From CAZJQD01 sp964548165 [NCBI: uncultured bacterium] (GTDB lineage Bacteria; UBA8481), in assembly GCA_964548165.1 (NCBI GenBank), contig CAZJQD010000023.1, positions 1-40,864 of the forward strand: a stretch of 40,864 nt of DNA, given 5' to 3'. A program made the position numbers and the translations under genes. Each line of letters begins with the position of its first letter. Positions within the stretch are counted from its first letter, which is position 1. The notes beneath the pieces were generated by a model. It was given only the letters and a program-made list of their open reading frames with translations. It did no database searches and was not told where the DNA came from. Positions 7,953 to 15,509 of this stretch are shown here, piece by piece.

Positions 7953-10063
7953 TGTCCGTCCCTAGCTATTTCGTCTTCTACGAGGGCGCCGTCGCCGGCC
8001 CCTACGATCGAGACGCGATCCTCGGCTGGAATCTCCCGCCCGACACCCAGGTCTGCCTGGAGGGCTCCGAGGAATGGACGCTTCTCGGGCAGGTCCCCGA
8101 ATTGCTCTCTCCCCCCGACCCGGCCGCGTCCCTGCCGACGCCCCTCCCGCAGGCGGACGGCGTCGAGATCACGGAGAAGAAGAAGATCTTCATCATCCAC
8201 GGGCGCGGCAACCGCATGGAGGACGCCTTCGATCGGCTCATCCAGCTCGTCCGGTGCAAGCTGAGATACTGGCGCACGGAAGTCTACGTGGACGCCGAGA
8301 ACTCCAACTTCGCGCGCTATGTCCTCGGGGACGAGCATGACAACCCGTTCACGGCCCTCTTCGACCGCATCCTTGTCGGCAAGATCGTCCTCTGCCCCTT
8401 CTACCCCGCGCCCGCCGACTGGACGCCGGACGCGAGCTGGACGAAGCTCTCCGAGTACCGCGTCAGCGACAAGCTCCAGCGCCACGGCGCGCCAATGGGC
8501 ACGGACGCAGGCAAGAAGGCCTGGGCCGACGCGCTCTTCAAGAGCGTCTGGGCCGAGTTCGGCCAGCGTCTCGGCATGACCATCGACAGCCAGCCGGGAT
8601 TGTCCGCCGCGCTCTCCGCACTGAAGAACTACCTCCGCCCTCCCGACGGCGGGCTCTACCTCGAGACGGAATACAAGCAGGCGATCCGCAGCTACTTCGC
8701 GCAACTGGGCGGCGCCGACGCCGAGCGCTTCATCGAGTTTCTCCTCTCCTTCCAGAAGCTCAACGACGCCGGCGGCGACCTCGACACGATCGCGTCCAAC
8801 GCGCTCTACGGCGCCTGGATCCTCCAGGCCTGGGAGGCCAAGTACGGAACGCCTCCCCGCTACGGGCGCGACTTCGAGTTCGACTTCGTCAACTACCACC
8901 AATCCTTTCTCCACCTCGCGCGGCACAAGAACTGCGAGCTCTACCTGCCGGACTTCCCGATGGAGGCGATCCCCGACCTCGAGGAGGCGGCCCGCGCCAT
9001 CATCGCCGCCGGGAGCTACCTCGTCCGCATCGACGATCACCACCCGATGGGACAGGAGAAGTTCGACCTCCTGGAGCGCCTCAAGCGGGAAGGCTTCTTC
9101 GGGGACTACGTGATGTCCGGGCCCGTGAAGGGGACCGAGCAGCCGGAGGAGGAACGGACCTGCGGCGCCGACCTCGTGCACCGCGAGATGATCGCCCGGA
9201 GGGGATTCGACTCTCCCGGCCTCGAGGAGCTCCGCCGCCTCGCCCACCAGCAGGATCTTCACCTCATCGAGAACCCCGACGACCAGTCCCACCCCGACTA
9301 CCTCGCCATAGACCTCTCCAAGCTCATCGGTTCCAAGTACTCGCGCATCGACATGGCGCAGCAGTTGATGTTCGTCCGGACGTACGAGGAGATGCGGACG
9401 ATCATGGAGCGGACGGGCTGGCGACAGATCGTGGACAACTACGAGAGACAGCTCGAGGAATGCAGTCCCAAGCTCGACGCCTGCGTCGCGCGCATCAGCT
9501 TCGCGACGAAGGACGAGCTGGAGGGCATGCGCGGCAAGCAGGGCTTCGCCTCGGTGCTGGGCAAGTTCGTCCGGATGCTCACGTTTGGCAAGGTGGACCT
9601 GGAGATGCAGGCCATCGTGAAGAACTGCGGCCCCTCCCTGCACCGCATCCACATGACGCTCGCTCCCTTCCAATCGCGCAAGGAGCCCCGCATCAACGTG
9701 GCCTCGGCCATCGGCTACATGAAGCGCTACTTCCGGTTCGACTACTTCTTCTACGCGTGGGGCGCCAGCCTCCTGACCACGCGCCGCTACAATGACAAGG
9801 ACCAGGTCCTCGACCTCTCCGTCCTGATGCCCGTCATCGGCGGCAAGGGCGACGGTGGCCATTCCTCCGCCGCGACCTGCAAACCACCGTCCAACGCCTC
9901 CTGGCCGGCCGAACGCTTCAAGCGCTTGAACGCGAAGAACTTCCTCGAATACGCGCAGTACATCTCGGGCAAGGTCGCGGAGGGCGCCGGCGTCTCCATC
10001 ATCGAGGTCAAGATGCTGACCGCGGCCGACCGCGACTACCCGGACGGCAGCGGACCGAAGTAG
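7952..10063 (+). CDS. GYF_2-domain protein with DHH-phosphoesterase-like catalytic region
   Basis: A 703-residue protein with no family name I can give, but with readable parts. Residues 4-50 (YFVFYEGAVAGPYDRDAI, then W and LLGQ) form a GYF_2-type domain, a peptide-binding fold. Residues 70-200 hold KKIFIIHGRGNR and an alpha/beta-looking segment I cannot classify. From about 270 the DHH superfamily motifs appear in order: GGDLDTIAS (Asp276, Asp278), LYLPDF (Asp334), RIDDHHP (Asp362, His363, His364), CGADLV and YLAIDLS (Asp454). GGKGDGGHSSAAT near 631-643 resembles the GGH motif of DHHA1 domains. This predicts a manganese-dependent phosphodiesterase or pyrophosphatase; the substrate is unknown. 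There are no membrane segments. It is coupled to the acidic gene by a one-base overlap. Confidence 0.65.
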   Translation: MSVPSYFVFYEGAVAGPYDRDAILGWNLPPDTQVCLEGSEEWTLLGQVPELLSPPDPAASLPTPLPQADGVEITEKKKIFIIHGRGNRMEDAFDRLIQLVRCKLRYWRTEVYVDAENSNFARYVLGDEHDNPFTALFDRILVGKIVLCPFYPAPADWTPDASWTKLSEYRVSDKLQRHGAPMGTDAGKKAWADALFKSVWAEFGQRLGMTIDSQPGLSAALSALKNYLRPPDGGLYLETEYKQAIRSYFAQLGGADAERFIEFLLSFQKLNDAGGDLDTIASNALYGAWILQAWEAKYGTPPRYGRDFEFDFVNYHQSFLHLARHKNCELYLPDFPMEAIPDLEEAARAIIAAGSYLVRIDDHHPMGQEKFDLLERLKREGFFGDYVMSGPVKGTEQPEEERTCGADLVHREMIARRGFDSPGLEELRRLAHQQDLHLIENPDDQSHPDYLAIDLSKLIGSKYSRIDMAQQLMFVRTYEEMRTIMERTGWRQIVDNYERQLEECSPKLDACVARISFATKDELEGMRGKQGFASVLGKFVRMLTFGKVDLEMQAIVKNCGPSLHRIHMTLAPFQSRKEPRINVASAIGYMKRYFRFDYFFYAWGASLLTTRRYNDKDQVLDLSVLMPVIGGKGDGGHSSAATCKPPSNASWPAERFKRLNAKNFLEYAQYISGKVAEGAGVSIIEVKMLTAADRDYPDGSGPK

Positions 10064-10215
10064 AACCGGCACCGCGCGAAGCTGGCGCGATCGCTTTGCT
10101 CAAGTTTGCCCAACCCGCGTGGATAACTCATGGAGGCCTTGAAAAGCTTGTCTTAAGCCCGGTGTCGGGAACGCCGATTCCTCGGAAGGCAACACACACC
10201 TGACCGGAGGCAATC

Positions 10216-10467
10216 GTGTACTTTTCCGTGGATGTTCATCGCAAGGGACCGGACACCTACATCGCCTCCTGCGCCGAGCTCGATGTCCATTCCTACGGGA
10301 CGACGGCCGAGATGGCCGTGGAGCGGCTGAAGCGTATCGTGAACTTCTATCTCGAATCCGCGGACGAGATGGGAATGACGCTCGAGGAACTCGGACTCCA
10401 GAACTCCGCCGAGAAGAACGTCGTGCCCAGGGTCGCCGCCGTCAACAACACCGCCTCCCTGCACTAA
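10216..10467 (+). CDS. HicB-like protein, no HicA partner
   Basis: An 83-residue protein starting at a GTG with GGAGG five to six bases upstream. The sequence YFSVDVHRKGPDTYIASCAE, followed by LDVHSYGTTAEMAVERLK and IVNFYLE, matches the partial RNase-H-like fold of HicB antitoxins. No ribbon-helix-helix or HTH domain follows, and no HicA-like dsRNA-binding toxin is found on either side: the neighbours are the GYF-DHH gene and a convergent lipoprotein gene. It is therefore an orphan HicB-type protein, either a remnant or a stand-alone regulator. The 152 bases upstream hold no promoter I can define. Confidence 0.75.
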   Translation: MYFSVDVHRKGPDTYIASCAELDVHSYGTTAEMAVERLKRIVNFYLESADEMGMTLEELGLQNSAEKNVVPRVAAVNNTASLH

Positions 10468-10486
10468 CCTGCCTTACGCGAAAATC

Positions 10487-10663
10487 GAACCACGGGGGCA
10501 CCGAGGCACGGAGAAGGCCTGGGTTCGAAATCAGAACCAGGATCATCGAACTTGCCATGTGTTCGGACCATCAAGAAGAAACAGAGCAATTAGACCATTG
10601 CCCCAATTCTGAATCTATCATGTTCCTCTCTGTGCCTCTTGTGGTTATCTTCGTGAATGTTCC
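10487..10663. repeat. Inverted-repeat element, second convergent gap
   Basis: Between hicB-like (plus) and the lipoprotein gene (minus) lie two opposed arms: GAACCACGGGGGCACCGAGG at 10487-10506, continuing with CACGGAGAAGGCC, and CCTCTCTGTGCCTCTTGTGG at 10625-10644. The region between them is AT-richer than the surroundings. The arrangement parallels 3911-4102 and also sits at a convergent junction, so the transcript from either side would form a long hairpin. It may act as a bidirectional terminator; that role is inferred. Confidence 0.65.
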
Positions 10664-10709
10664 GGGCTAATTCCTCTCGCCCCACAAGACCGCGCCGGGC
10701 GACTGCTCG

Positions 10710-11183
10710 TCAGAAGAGCGGGGGGCCCGTTGCCGAGATGAGGGAATAGGCGCCCAGGTTCTCGATGAACGACCACTCGGCACGGCCGCTGGCGGTCACG
10801 ACCTGCCCCGTGCTCTTCTCCTCGAACTTGCGGGTCCAGCTGAAGACGTAGTTGATGTTGATCCCGTCGACATGGCGTCGCTCCACCGTGATCACGTACT
10901 CGATGGCATCGGCGCGGTTGAGGAAGTTCGTGAGCGCGAGCCAGAGCTGGTCCTTGCCCGGGTTCGCGGCGATGTCGATATGCTGGCTGAACTGCTCCGG
11001 CCGGCGCTCCTCGATCGCGCGGAGCATGGCCACCAGCACCCCGTCGCAGGGATGCTCGGTCCCGATTCCGAGCGTGGACTGGCCCTTGCCGAGAATGGCG
11101 TCATAGAGGCATCCGGTCAGAACAACCGGAAGGACAAGCGACAGGACCAGGCGCACCACCGCGCGACGCGACGAGCAGGTCAT
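10710..11183 (-). CDS. Putative lipoprotein
   Basis: A 157-residue protein with a classic lipoprotein signal: Arg-rich start (SSRRAVVRLVLSLVLPV), then the lipobox LTGC with Cys at about residue 25. The mature part (GKDQLWLALTNFLNRADAIE, then YVITVERRHVDGININYVF) looks like an alpha+beta, possibly NTF2-like, fold, but I do not recognise a family. The ATG shares a base with the TGA of the upstream barrel gene (TGATG), so the two are coupled. The pair suggests an outer-membrane barrel with a periplasmic lipoprotein partner. The substrate or role is unknown. Confidence 0.75.
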   Translation of the reverse strand: MTCSSRRAVVRLVLSLVLPVVLTGCLYDAILGKGQSTLGIGTEHPCDGVLVAMLRAIEERRPEQFSQHIDIAANPGKDQLWLALTNFLNRADAIEYVITVERRHVDGININYVFSWTRKFEEKSTGQVVTASGRAEWSFIENLGAYSLISATGPPLF

Positions 11184-12973
11184 CAGAACGTGTATCCCAC
11201 GGTCAGTCTCGTCTCCGTCTGGCGATACGATCGCCGGGGTTGTTCATCGTCCACATCCCCATACGCATACATGAGCGTGGAGGAGAAGTTCGGGTAGAGA
11301 TAGGGCTTGTAGGTGACGGACGACGCGATGCGTTGCTGGCGGTAGTCGTTCCCGGACGGCGTGCGATCGGCGTCGGTGTAGGTGTAGTTCACCATCCCCG
11401 AGAGCTCCTCCCAATTGACGGACATGCCGGCCGTCGTGGTCTGGAGCCGGGTGGCCGTGCCTGTCAGGCGAAAGCGATCCCGGCTGACGCGGTACGCGAG
11501 GAGCGGAAAGAAGCGCATGTTCCACTCCCTCCAGTGAAGGGGACGCGTCATCCGCAGGCCATAGGCCTGGAGCCGGCGATCGGAGACGGGCACGGCATCG
11601 TCGTCCGTGATCTGGAACTGGTAGTCGCCGGTGAAGTTCCATCCCCAGTTGGCATAGAGAACCTGGTAGATGTAATCCTCGATCTTCTGGTTCGTCAGGC
11701 CGTTCGAGGCATCCCGGTCGTTGAAGCGGAAATCGAGCTTCATGCGCACGGCGCGCACGGATTCGGGGAGGCGGTGCGTCCAGTTCGAGCCATCGCCGAA
11801 GAGGAAGAACGGGCGCATGTTGATGACCGCGTTGGATGTACGGGTGATCGTCGTGTTGAGCCCCTGGTCGCGCACGTTGTCCTCGAGCCTCAGGAAGCTG
11901 AGCGACCAATCGATGTTGGGATTGAAGCGATGCGCCGTGCGGCCGCCCCAGCGCCGTTGATCGGCGGCGGCGATGCCCAACGGCGCCTGGAAGTACGGGT
12001 CCGTGAGCTCCCAGAAGGCCTGCGCCGCGAACGGAGCCAGCCTCAGGATTCCCGTGTAGGGATCCCGGCTTGGCTTCAGCCAGGTCAGGTCGCCAGACCA
12101 GGCGAACCCGTCGCGGGAACGGTTGACGCGCCGATCCGTCGTGCCCTGGCTCCAGGCGTTCTCTCCCTGGAACCCGAGGCCCCAGGGCAACTGGGTGGAG
12201 TAGACGACGGAATGCCCGTCGATCTGGAGGTCGGCCAGGGTGCGCGCGTTGTCGACGGAACCGAGCTGATCGGAGGCGCCGGCGTAGCGGTAGCCGAGCA
12301 TCCAGGCCGGCCTGTAGCGAACCTGCCGCACGCTCTCCAGCGTCGCGGCCGAACCCACGGCCACGCGCCTGAGCGATATCTGTTCGCGCGACCGCTCGAC
12401 CCGGGCCAGGACCCCCGTCAACCTGAGGACAAAATCGTCGCTGACGGGGCGGTTGTACCAGGCCTGCCCGCCCTTGGCGAACCGGTTGAAGGTGTACCGG
12501 GAGAGGTTCGGGTAGAGATCGCCGGCTCTCGCCAGCCAGACATCCTTGCGACCCAGGGACGTGTAGAAGGATGTGATGTGAACATCGTCGCGAAAGGTCA
12601 CGGCGGGATCGGTGGCATACCGGTTCGTCACCTGGATCTCGTAATCCAGGCCGTTCTGCAACTTGACCTGCCCGAAGAGCGAGAGGTTGTTCACGTTGTA
12701 GAAGTGATCGGGACGAAACGCGCGCGATCGATCCCCGTAGGTTCCGAACCGGTAGAAATCGCCGGCATAGACAAGGTCGAACCGATCGAACCGCTCTCGC
12801 AGTGACGGCCGGCGGACCGCGATCTCCTGCTGGCGGACCTCTCCGTCCTCCGTCGTGACGGGGAAGGAGACCTGGAGAGCGGCTGTGCCGGCTGGCCATA
12901 GCGCCAGCACGACGCTTATCGCCAGAATTTTCAGCGCCGGGACGGTCAGCGCGCTCATCCTTGAAAAGGCCAT
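11183..12973 (-). CDS. Probable outer-membrane beta-barrel protein
   Basis: A 596-residue protein with an N-terminal signal peptide (VPALKILAISVVLALWPAG, cleavage probably near TAALQ). The rest alternates polar and aromatic residues typical of transmembrane beta strands (for example NVNNLSLFGQVKLQNGLDYE and SGMVNYTYTDADRTPSG) and ends in a C-terminal Phe (TRLTVGYTF), the usual BAM recognition end. It resembles the porin/alginate-export type of barrel in character, but no named family is recognisable. An ATG five codons downstream of the chosen start is also possible. It is coupled to the downstream lipoprotein gene. The 106-base gap upstream shows no clear promoter. Confidence 0.75.
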   Translation of the reverse strand: MAFSRMSALTVPALKILAISVVLALWPAGTAALQVSFPVTTEDGEVRQQEIAVRRPSLRERFDRFDLVYAGDFYRFGTYGDRSRAFRPDHFYNVNNLSLFGQVKLQNGLDYEIQVTNRYATDPAVTFRDDVHITSFYTSLGRKDVWLARAGDLYPNLSRYTFNRFAKGGQAWYNRPVSDDFVLRLTGVLARVERSREQISLRRVAVGSAATLESVRQVRYRPAWMLGYRYAGASDQLGSVDNARTLADLQIDGHSVVYSTQLPWGLGFQGENAWSQGTTDRRVNRSRDGFAWSGDLTWLKPSRDPYTGILRLAPFAAQAFWELTDPYFQAPLGIAAADQRRWGGRTAHRFNPNIDWSLSFLRLEDNVRDQGLNTTITRTSNAVINMRPFFLFGDGSNWTHRLPESVRAVRMKLDFRFNDRDASNGLTNQKIEDYIYQVLYANWGWNFTGDYQFQITDDDAVPVSDRRLQAYGLRMTRPLHWREWNMRFFPLLAYRVSRDRFRLTGTATRLQTTTAGMSVNWEELSGMVNYTYTDADRTPSGNDYRQQRIASSVTYKPYLYPNFSSTLMYAYGDVDDEQPRRSYRQTETRLTVGYTF

Positions 12974-13079
12974 GCTACGTCGATCCTGTCAAGCCGCTCA
13001 GGGGTTGGCAAGTTATTCTTATCTCAAGCCCAAGCCTCGACGCTGGAGTTTTACGCGCAGAGCGTCCCCATTCCGCGCC

Positions 13080-13868
13080 CTAGGGACGCGACGCCTCCCT
13101 GGGCCTCCAGAACCTGTAACGAAGGAGCGTGGCGATGGCCTCGATGCCGTCCCTGAGCCCGATCTTCTTGCCCTCTTCCAGGGAACGGGGCGCATACCGG
13201 ATGGGGCACTCGACGATCGCGTATCCGAGTCGCGCGACCTTCGCGGTAACCTCCGGGCAAAACTCGAACCTCTCGCACTGCAGGTCGAGCCTTCGCAGGA
13301 GATCCGTCGAGAGCATCTTGTAGCACGTGGGCTCATCCGTGATGGAGAGCCCATAGAGGATGTTGCTCAGGGCGGAGAGCAACCTCCCGCCGAGATAAAA
13401 GCTCATGTAGGAGAAGCGATTGTTGCCACGAATGCGGGAACCGTAGACCACGGCCGCACCGGACCGGTGGACTTTCAACATCGGGGCGAAGTCCTGGGGG
13501 TCGTACTCGAGGTCTCCGTCCTGGATGACAACGCTCTCGGCCGTGACGGCGTCCAGGCCCGTGCGGATCGCCGCGCCCTTGCCGCGATTAGCCGGGTGGC
13601 GCAGGAGGCGAACAGGAGCCCGCCACGTGAGTCCACGCGTGGCGGCGTCCGCGCCCGATGAGGGATAGCCGGAGTCGGCCGAAAGGGGCCCTGGCTGTTC
13701 GGATCCGGCGCTCCGCAGGTACGGTTCGACCCGCGCCACGGTGCCATCGGTGGACGCGTCATCGACCACGATCACCTCGTCCACGACGGGAACGGCGAGA
13801 AGACGGTCCAACAGGGTGGCGATCGTGCGTTCTTCGTTGAAGACAGGCACGATAACCGCGAGACTCAA
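13080..13868 (-). CDS. Glycosyltransferase family 2 (polyprenyl-/dolichyl-phosphate sugar synthase-like)
   Basis: A 262-residue cytoplasmic GT-A transferase starting at a TTG at 13868 that overlaps the panB stop (TTGA). The start is supported by GGGAGG seven bases upstream. Motifs: LAVIVPVFNEERTIATLL, VDEVIVVDDASTDGT, HPANRGKGAAIRTGL and the catalytic IQDGDLEYDPQD, followed by YGSRI and TDEPTCYKM, as in Dpm1-type enzymes. There are no C-terminal membrane helices. An insert of about 35 residues, rich in Ser, Gly and Pro, sits between the VDDASTDGT and HPANRGKG motifs (about residues 48-82), unlike compact family members. Donor and acceptor are unknown. The frame extends upstream into panB without family similarity. 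Confidence 0.85.
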   Translation of the reverse strand: MSLAVIVPVFNEERTIATLLDRLLAVPVVDEVIVVDDASTDGTVARVEPYLRSAGSEQPGPLSADSGYPSSGADAATRGLTWRAPVRLLRHPANRGKGAAIRTGLDAVTAESVVIQDGDLEYDPQDFAPMLKVHRSGAAVVYGSRIRGNNRFSYMSFYLGGRLLSALSNILYGLSITDEPTCYKMLSTDLLRRLDLQCERFEFCPEVTAKVARLGYAIVECPIRYAPRSLEEGKKIGLRDGIEAIATLLRYRFWRPREASRP

Positions 13869-14680
13869 AACGATTCCTCCCGGGCCGGGAAGGCGCCCGA
13901 GCGGACATCGGCGGCGTACGCGCCGAGCGCGCTCACGGCCGTGGCGCCCAGCTCGGCGTAGCGACGAACAAACTTGGGGCGAAAGCGCTCGAAGATACCG
14001 AGGAGATCGTACAGGACGAGAATCTGGCCGTCGCACTCCGGACCGGCGCCGATGCCGATGGTGGGAATCCTGATCTCCCTGGTGATCTCCGCCGCGAGAG
14101 CGGTCGGCATCTTCTCGAGCACGATGGCGAAAGCGCCTGCGGCGGCGGCGGCGGACGCGGACGCGCGGATCCGCGAGGCGGATTCATCGGTATCCCCCTG
14201 CAGGCGATACCCGCCCAGGCGATGCACCTCCTGGGGCATCAGGCCCACGTGAGCCATGACCGGGATTCCAGCCCGCAGGATCTCCATCATCGCCGGCGCC
14301 CCTGCCTCGTGGCATTCCACTTTCACCGCATCGGCGCCCGCATCCAGGAGGGCCCGCGCGCTCGCCACGGGCTCCTCGAGTCCAACCAGCGGAATATCGG
14401 CGACGAGACACGGCTGCAACGCCGTGTGAAATCCCCTCGCCGCCGCGCTCGTGGCGGCGCACATCATCGCCAGGGTGACCCCGGTGGTGTCGGGCATGCC
14501 GAAGGAGACCATGCCGATCGAGTCGCCGACCAGGACCACGTCGATACCGGCTTCATCGCACCACCAGGCCGTCGGCATGTCCACCGCGGTCACGGCCACC
14601 ACGCGGTTGCCGCCCTTCGCACCGCGAATCTCCACCGGCGTTCGCCTGCGGCCGGAAGTCGCAGGCTTGGGGTTGGTCAT
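13865..14680 (-). CDS. panB: 3-methyl-2-oxobutanoate hydroxymethyltransferase
   Basis: Makes ketopantoate from alpha-ketoisovalerate and methylene-tetrahydrofolate, the first committed step to pantothenate and CoA. The 271-residue protein keeps the family blocks VLVGDSIGMVSFG, VKVECHE, VMAHVGLMPQ, IVLEKMP (catalytic Glu) and IGIGAGPECDGQILVL. Several positions differ from the usual consensus (VTAVD for VTAYD, AHVGL for GHIGL, KVECHE for KLEGG), so it is a somewhat divergent member. Its ATG overlaps the stop of the kinase gene upstream (ATGA), and its own stop overlaps the TTG of the glycosyltransferase. No panC is in the window. Confidence 0.93.
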   Translation of the reverse strand: MTNPKPATSGRRRTPVEIRGAKGGNRVVAVTAVDMPTAWWCDEAGIDVVLVGDSIGMVSFGMPDTTGVTLAMMCAATSAAARGFHTALQPCLVADIPLVGLEEPVASARALLDAGADAVKVECHEAGAPAMMEILRAGIPVMAHVGLMPQEVHRLGGYRLQGDTDESASRIRASASAAAAAGAFAIVLEKMPTALAAEITREIRIPTIGIGAGPECDGQILVLYDLLGIFERFRPKFVRRYAELGATAVSALGAYAADVRSGAFPAREESF

Positions 14681-15327
14681 CGCCGCGCTCCCGCGGGCAC
14701 GTAGCGAACGGCGGCGGCGGCGGTTCCGCCGCGCGCGTCGTGATCGGCAACCAGGCGGACGAGATCCTCGAGTTCCTCCGGACGCTTCTCCGGATCAAAG
14801 GCATCGGCCTCGACGATCACGAGCGGCGTGCGCACCCAGGCATCGAAGAAGTTCCTGTAGGCGTCCCCCAGCAGGCGGACGAACGCGGGCTCGAGATCGA
14901 CGCATCGCCGCTCCGCCTCTTGCGGGGAGAGCTGGAGATGGATGACGAGATCGGGCTCGGTCCGACCCAGGGCAACCTGGGACGCCAGCTCCTCGTAGAG
15001 CTCCAGCTCCGGCCCTCCGAGAATCAGCGGCGCATAGATGGCGTCCCGGGAGGCCAGGTAGTCGGTCACGACACCCTGCTGACGCAGGAGCGGGCACAGC
15101 TCGGCACGGTCCTGCTTCTGGCGCTCGACGAGAAAGTGGAGCTGGGTCTGGAGAGCGCCCACGGACATGTCGTCGTGAAAGGCGGGAAGAAAGGGGTTCT
15201 CCGTCGCGTCGCGGAGCAGGGCGAAGTCGAGCCTGGAGGCCAGGACGCGCGCCAGCGCGGTCTTGCCGGAGCCCGGAGCTCCTTCAATGGCGATGTATCG
15301 AATTTCCACGAGGCCCGTCTGTATCAT
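14677..15327 (-). CDS. Deoxynucleoside kinase
   Basis: A 216-residue P-loop kinase that phosphorylates deoxynucleosides (probably deoxyadenosine or deoxyguanosine) for salvage. The N terminus carries IAIEGAPGSGKTALA (Walker A) and the middle VVTDYLASRDAIYA, corresponding to the DY..K/R..IFA block of bacterial dGK/dAK proteins. DLVIHLQLSPQEAERR and a late IVEAD precede the C terminus. The ATG at 15327 is chosen; an in-frame GTG at 15309 would still retain the P-loop. It is first in a three-gene overlapping set with panB and the glycosyltransferase. Exact base preference cannot be read from the sequence. Confidence 0.87.
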   Translation of the reverse strand: MIQTGLVEIRYIAIEGAPGSGKTALARVLASRLDFALLRDATENPFLPAFHDDMSVGALQTQLHFLVERQKQDRAELCPLLRQQGVVTDYLASRDAIYAPLILGGPELELYEELASQVALGRTEPDLVIHLQLSPQEAERRCVDLEPAFVRLLGDAYRNFFDAWVRTPLVIVEADAFDPEKRPEELEDLVRLVADHDARGGTAAAAVRYVPAGARR

Positions 15328-15425
15328 ACCCGCGCACACACGGCGATAAACCGATTTCGCCCCGGTGGCTACTCGCCCGGGAACCACTAGGCCTGCTAGG
15401 CACGAGCGCTTTCATCGGCAATCAG

Positions 15426-15443
15426 GGAGCCGTACTTGGCTCC
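15426..15443. other. Small hairpin in gap downstream of the Sua5 gene
   Basis: GGAGCC-GTACTT-GGCTCC forms a perfect six-pair stem in the 182-base gap between the kinase start and the end of the Sua5-type gene. There is no T-run on either strand, so a Rho-independent terminator is not supported. Nothing else is recognisable in this gap. Confidence 0.35.
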
Positions 15444-15509
15444 GGTCAGAATCGCGCATCGGCAAGAATGGCGAAGCATCGGATACGTTCGAAGAGCACT
15501 CGGGCCCGT

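Noticed and set aside
8179-8400. TIR domain in the GYF-DHH protein
   Set aside because: IFIIHGR resembles a TIR-like start, but the catalytic Glu and other TIR blocks are not identifiable, so only an unclassified segment is reported.
7949-10072. Long open frame on the minus strand opposite the GYF-DHH gene
   Set aside because: It mirrors the plus-strand gene codon for codon, as GC-rich genes produce, has no motifs, and runs through the acidic gene's end. The plus strand has the DHH motif set and coupled start.
7500-10700. Defence or toxin-antitoxin island
   Set aside because: There is an orphan HicB-like gene and an unusual phosphoesterase-like gene, but no toxin, nuclease-methylase pair or mobile element to support an island.
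11240-12805. Plus-strand frame and second minus-strand frame inside the barrel gene
   Set aside because: Repetitive Arg/Pro/Gly or Val-rich sequence typical of shadow frames; the barrel frame alone has a signal peptide and terminal Phe.
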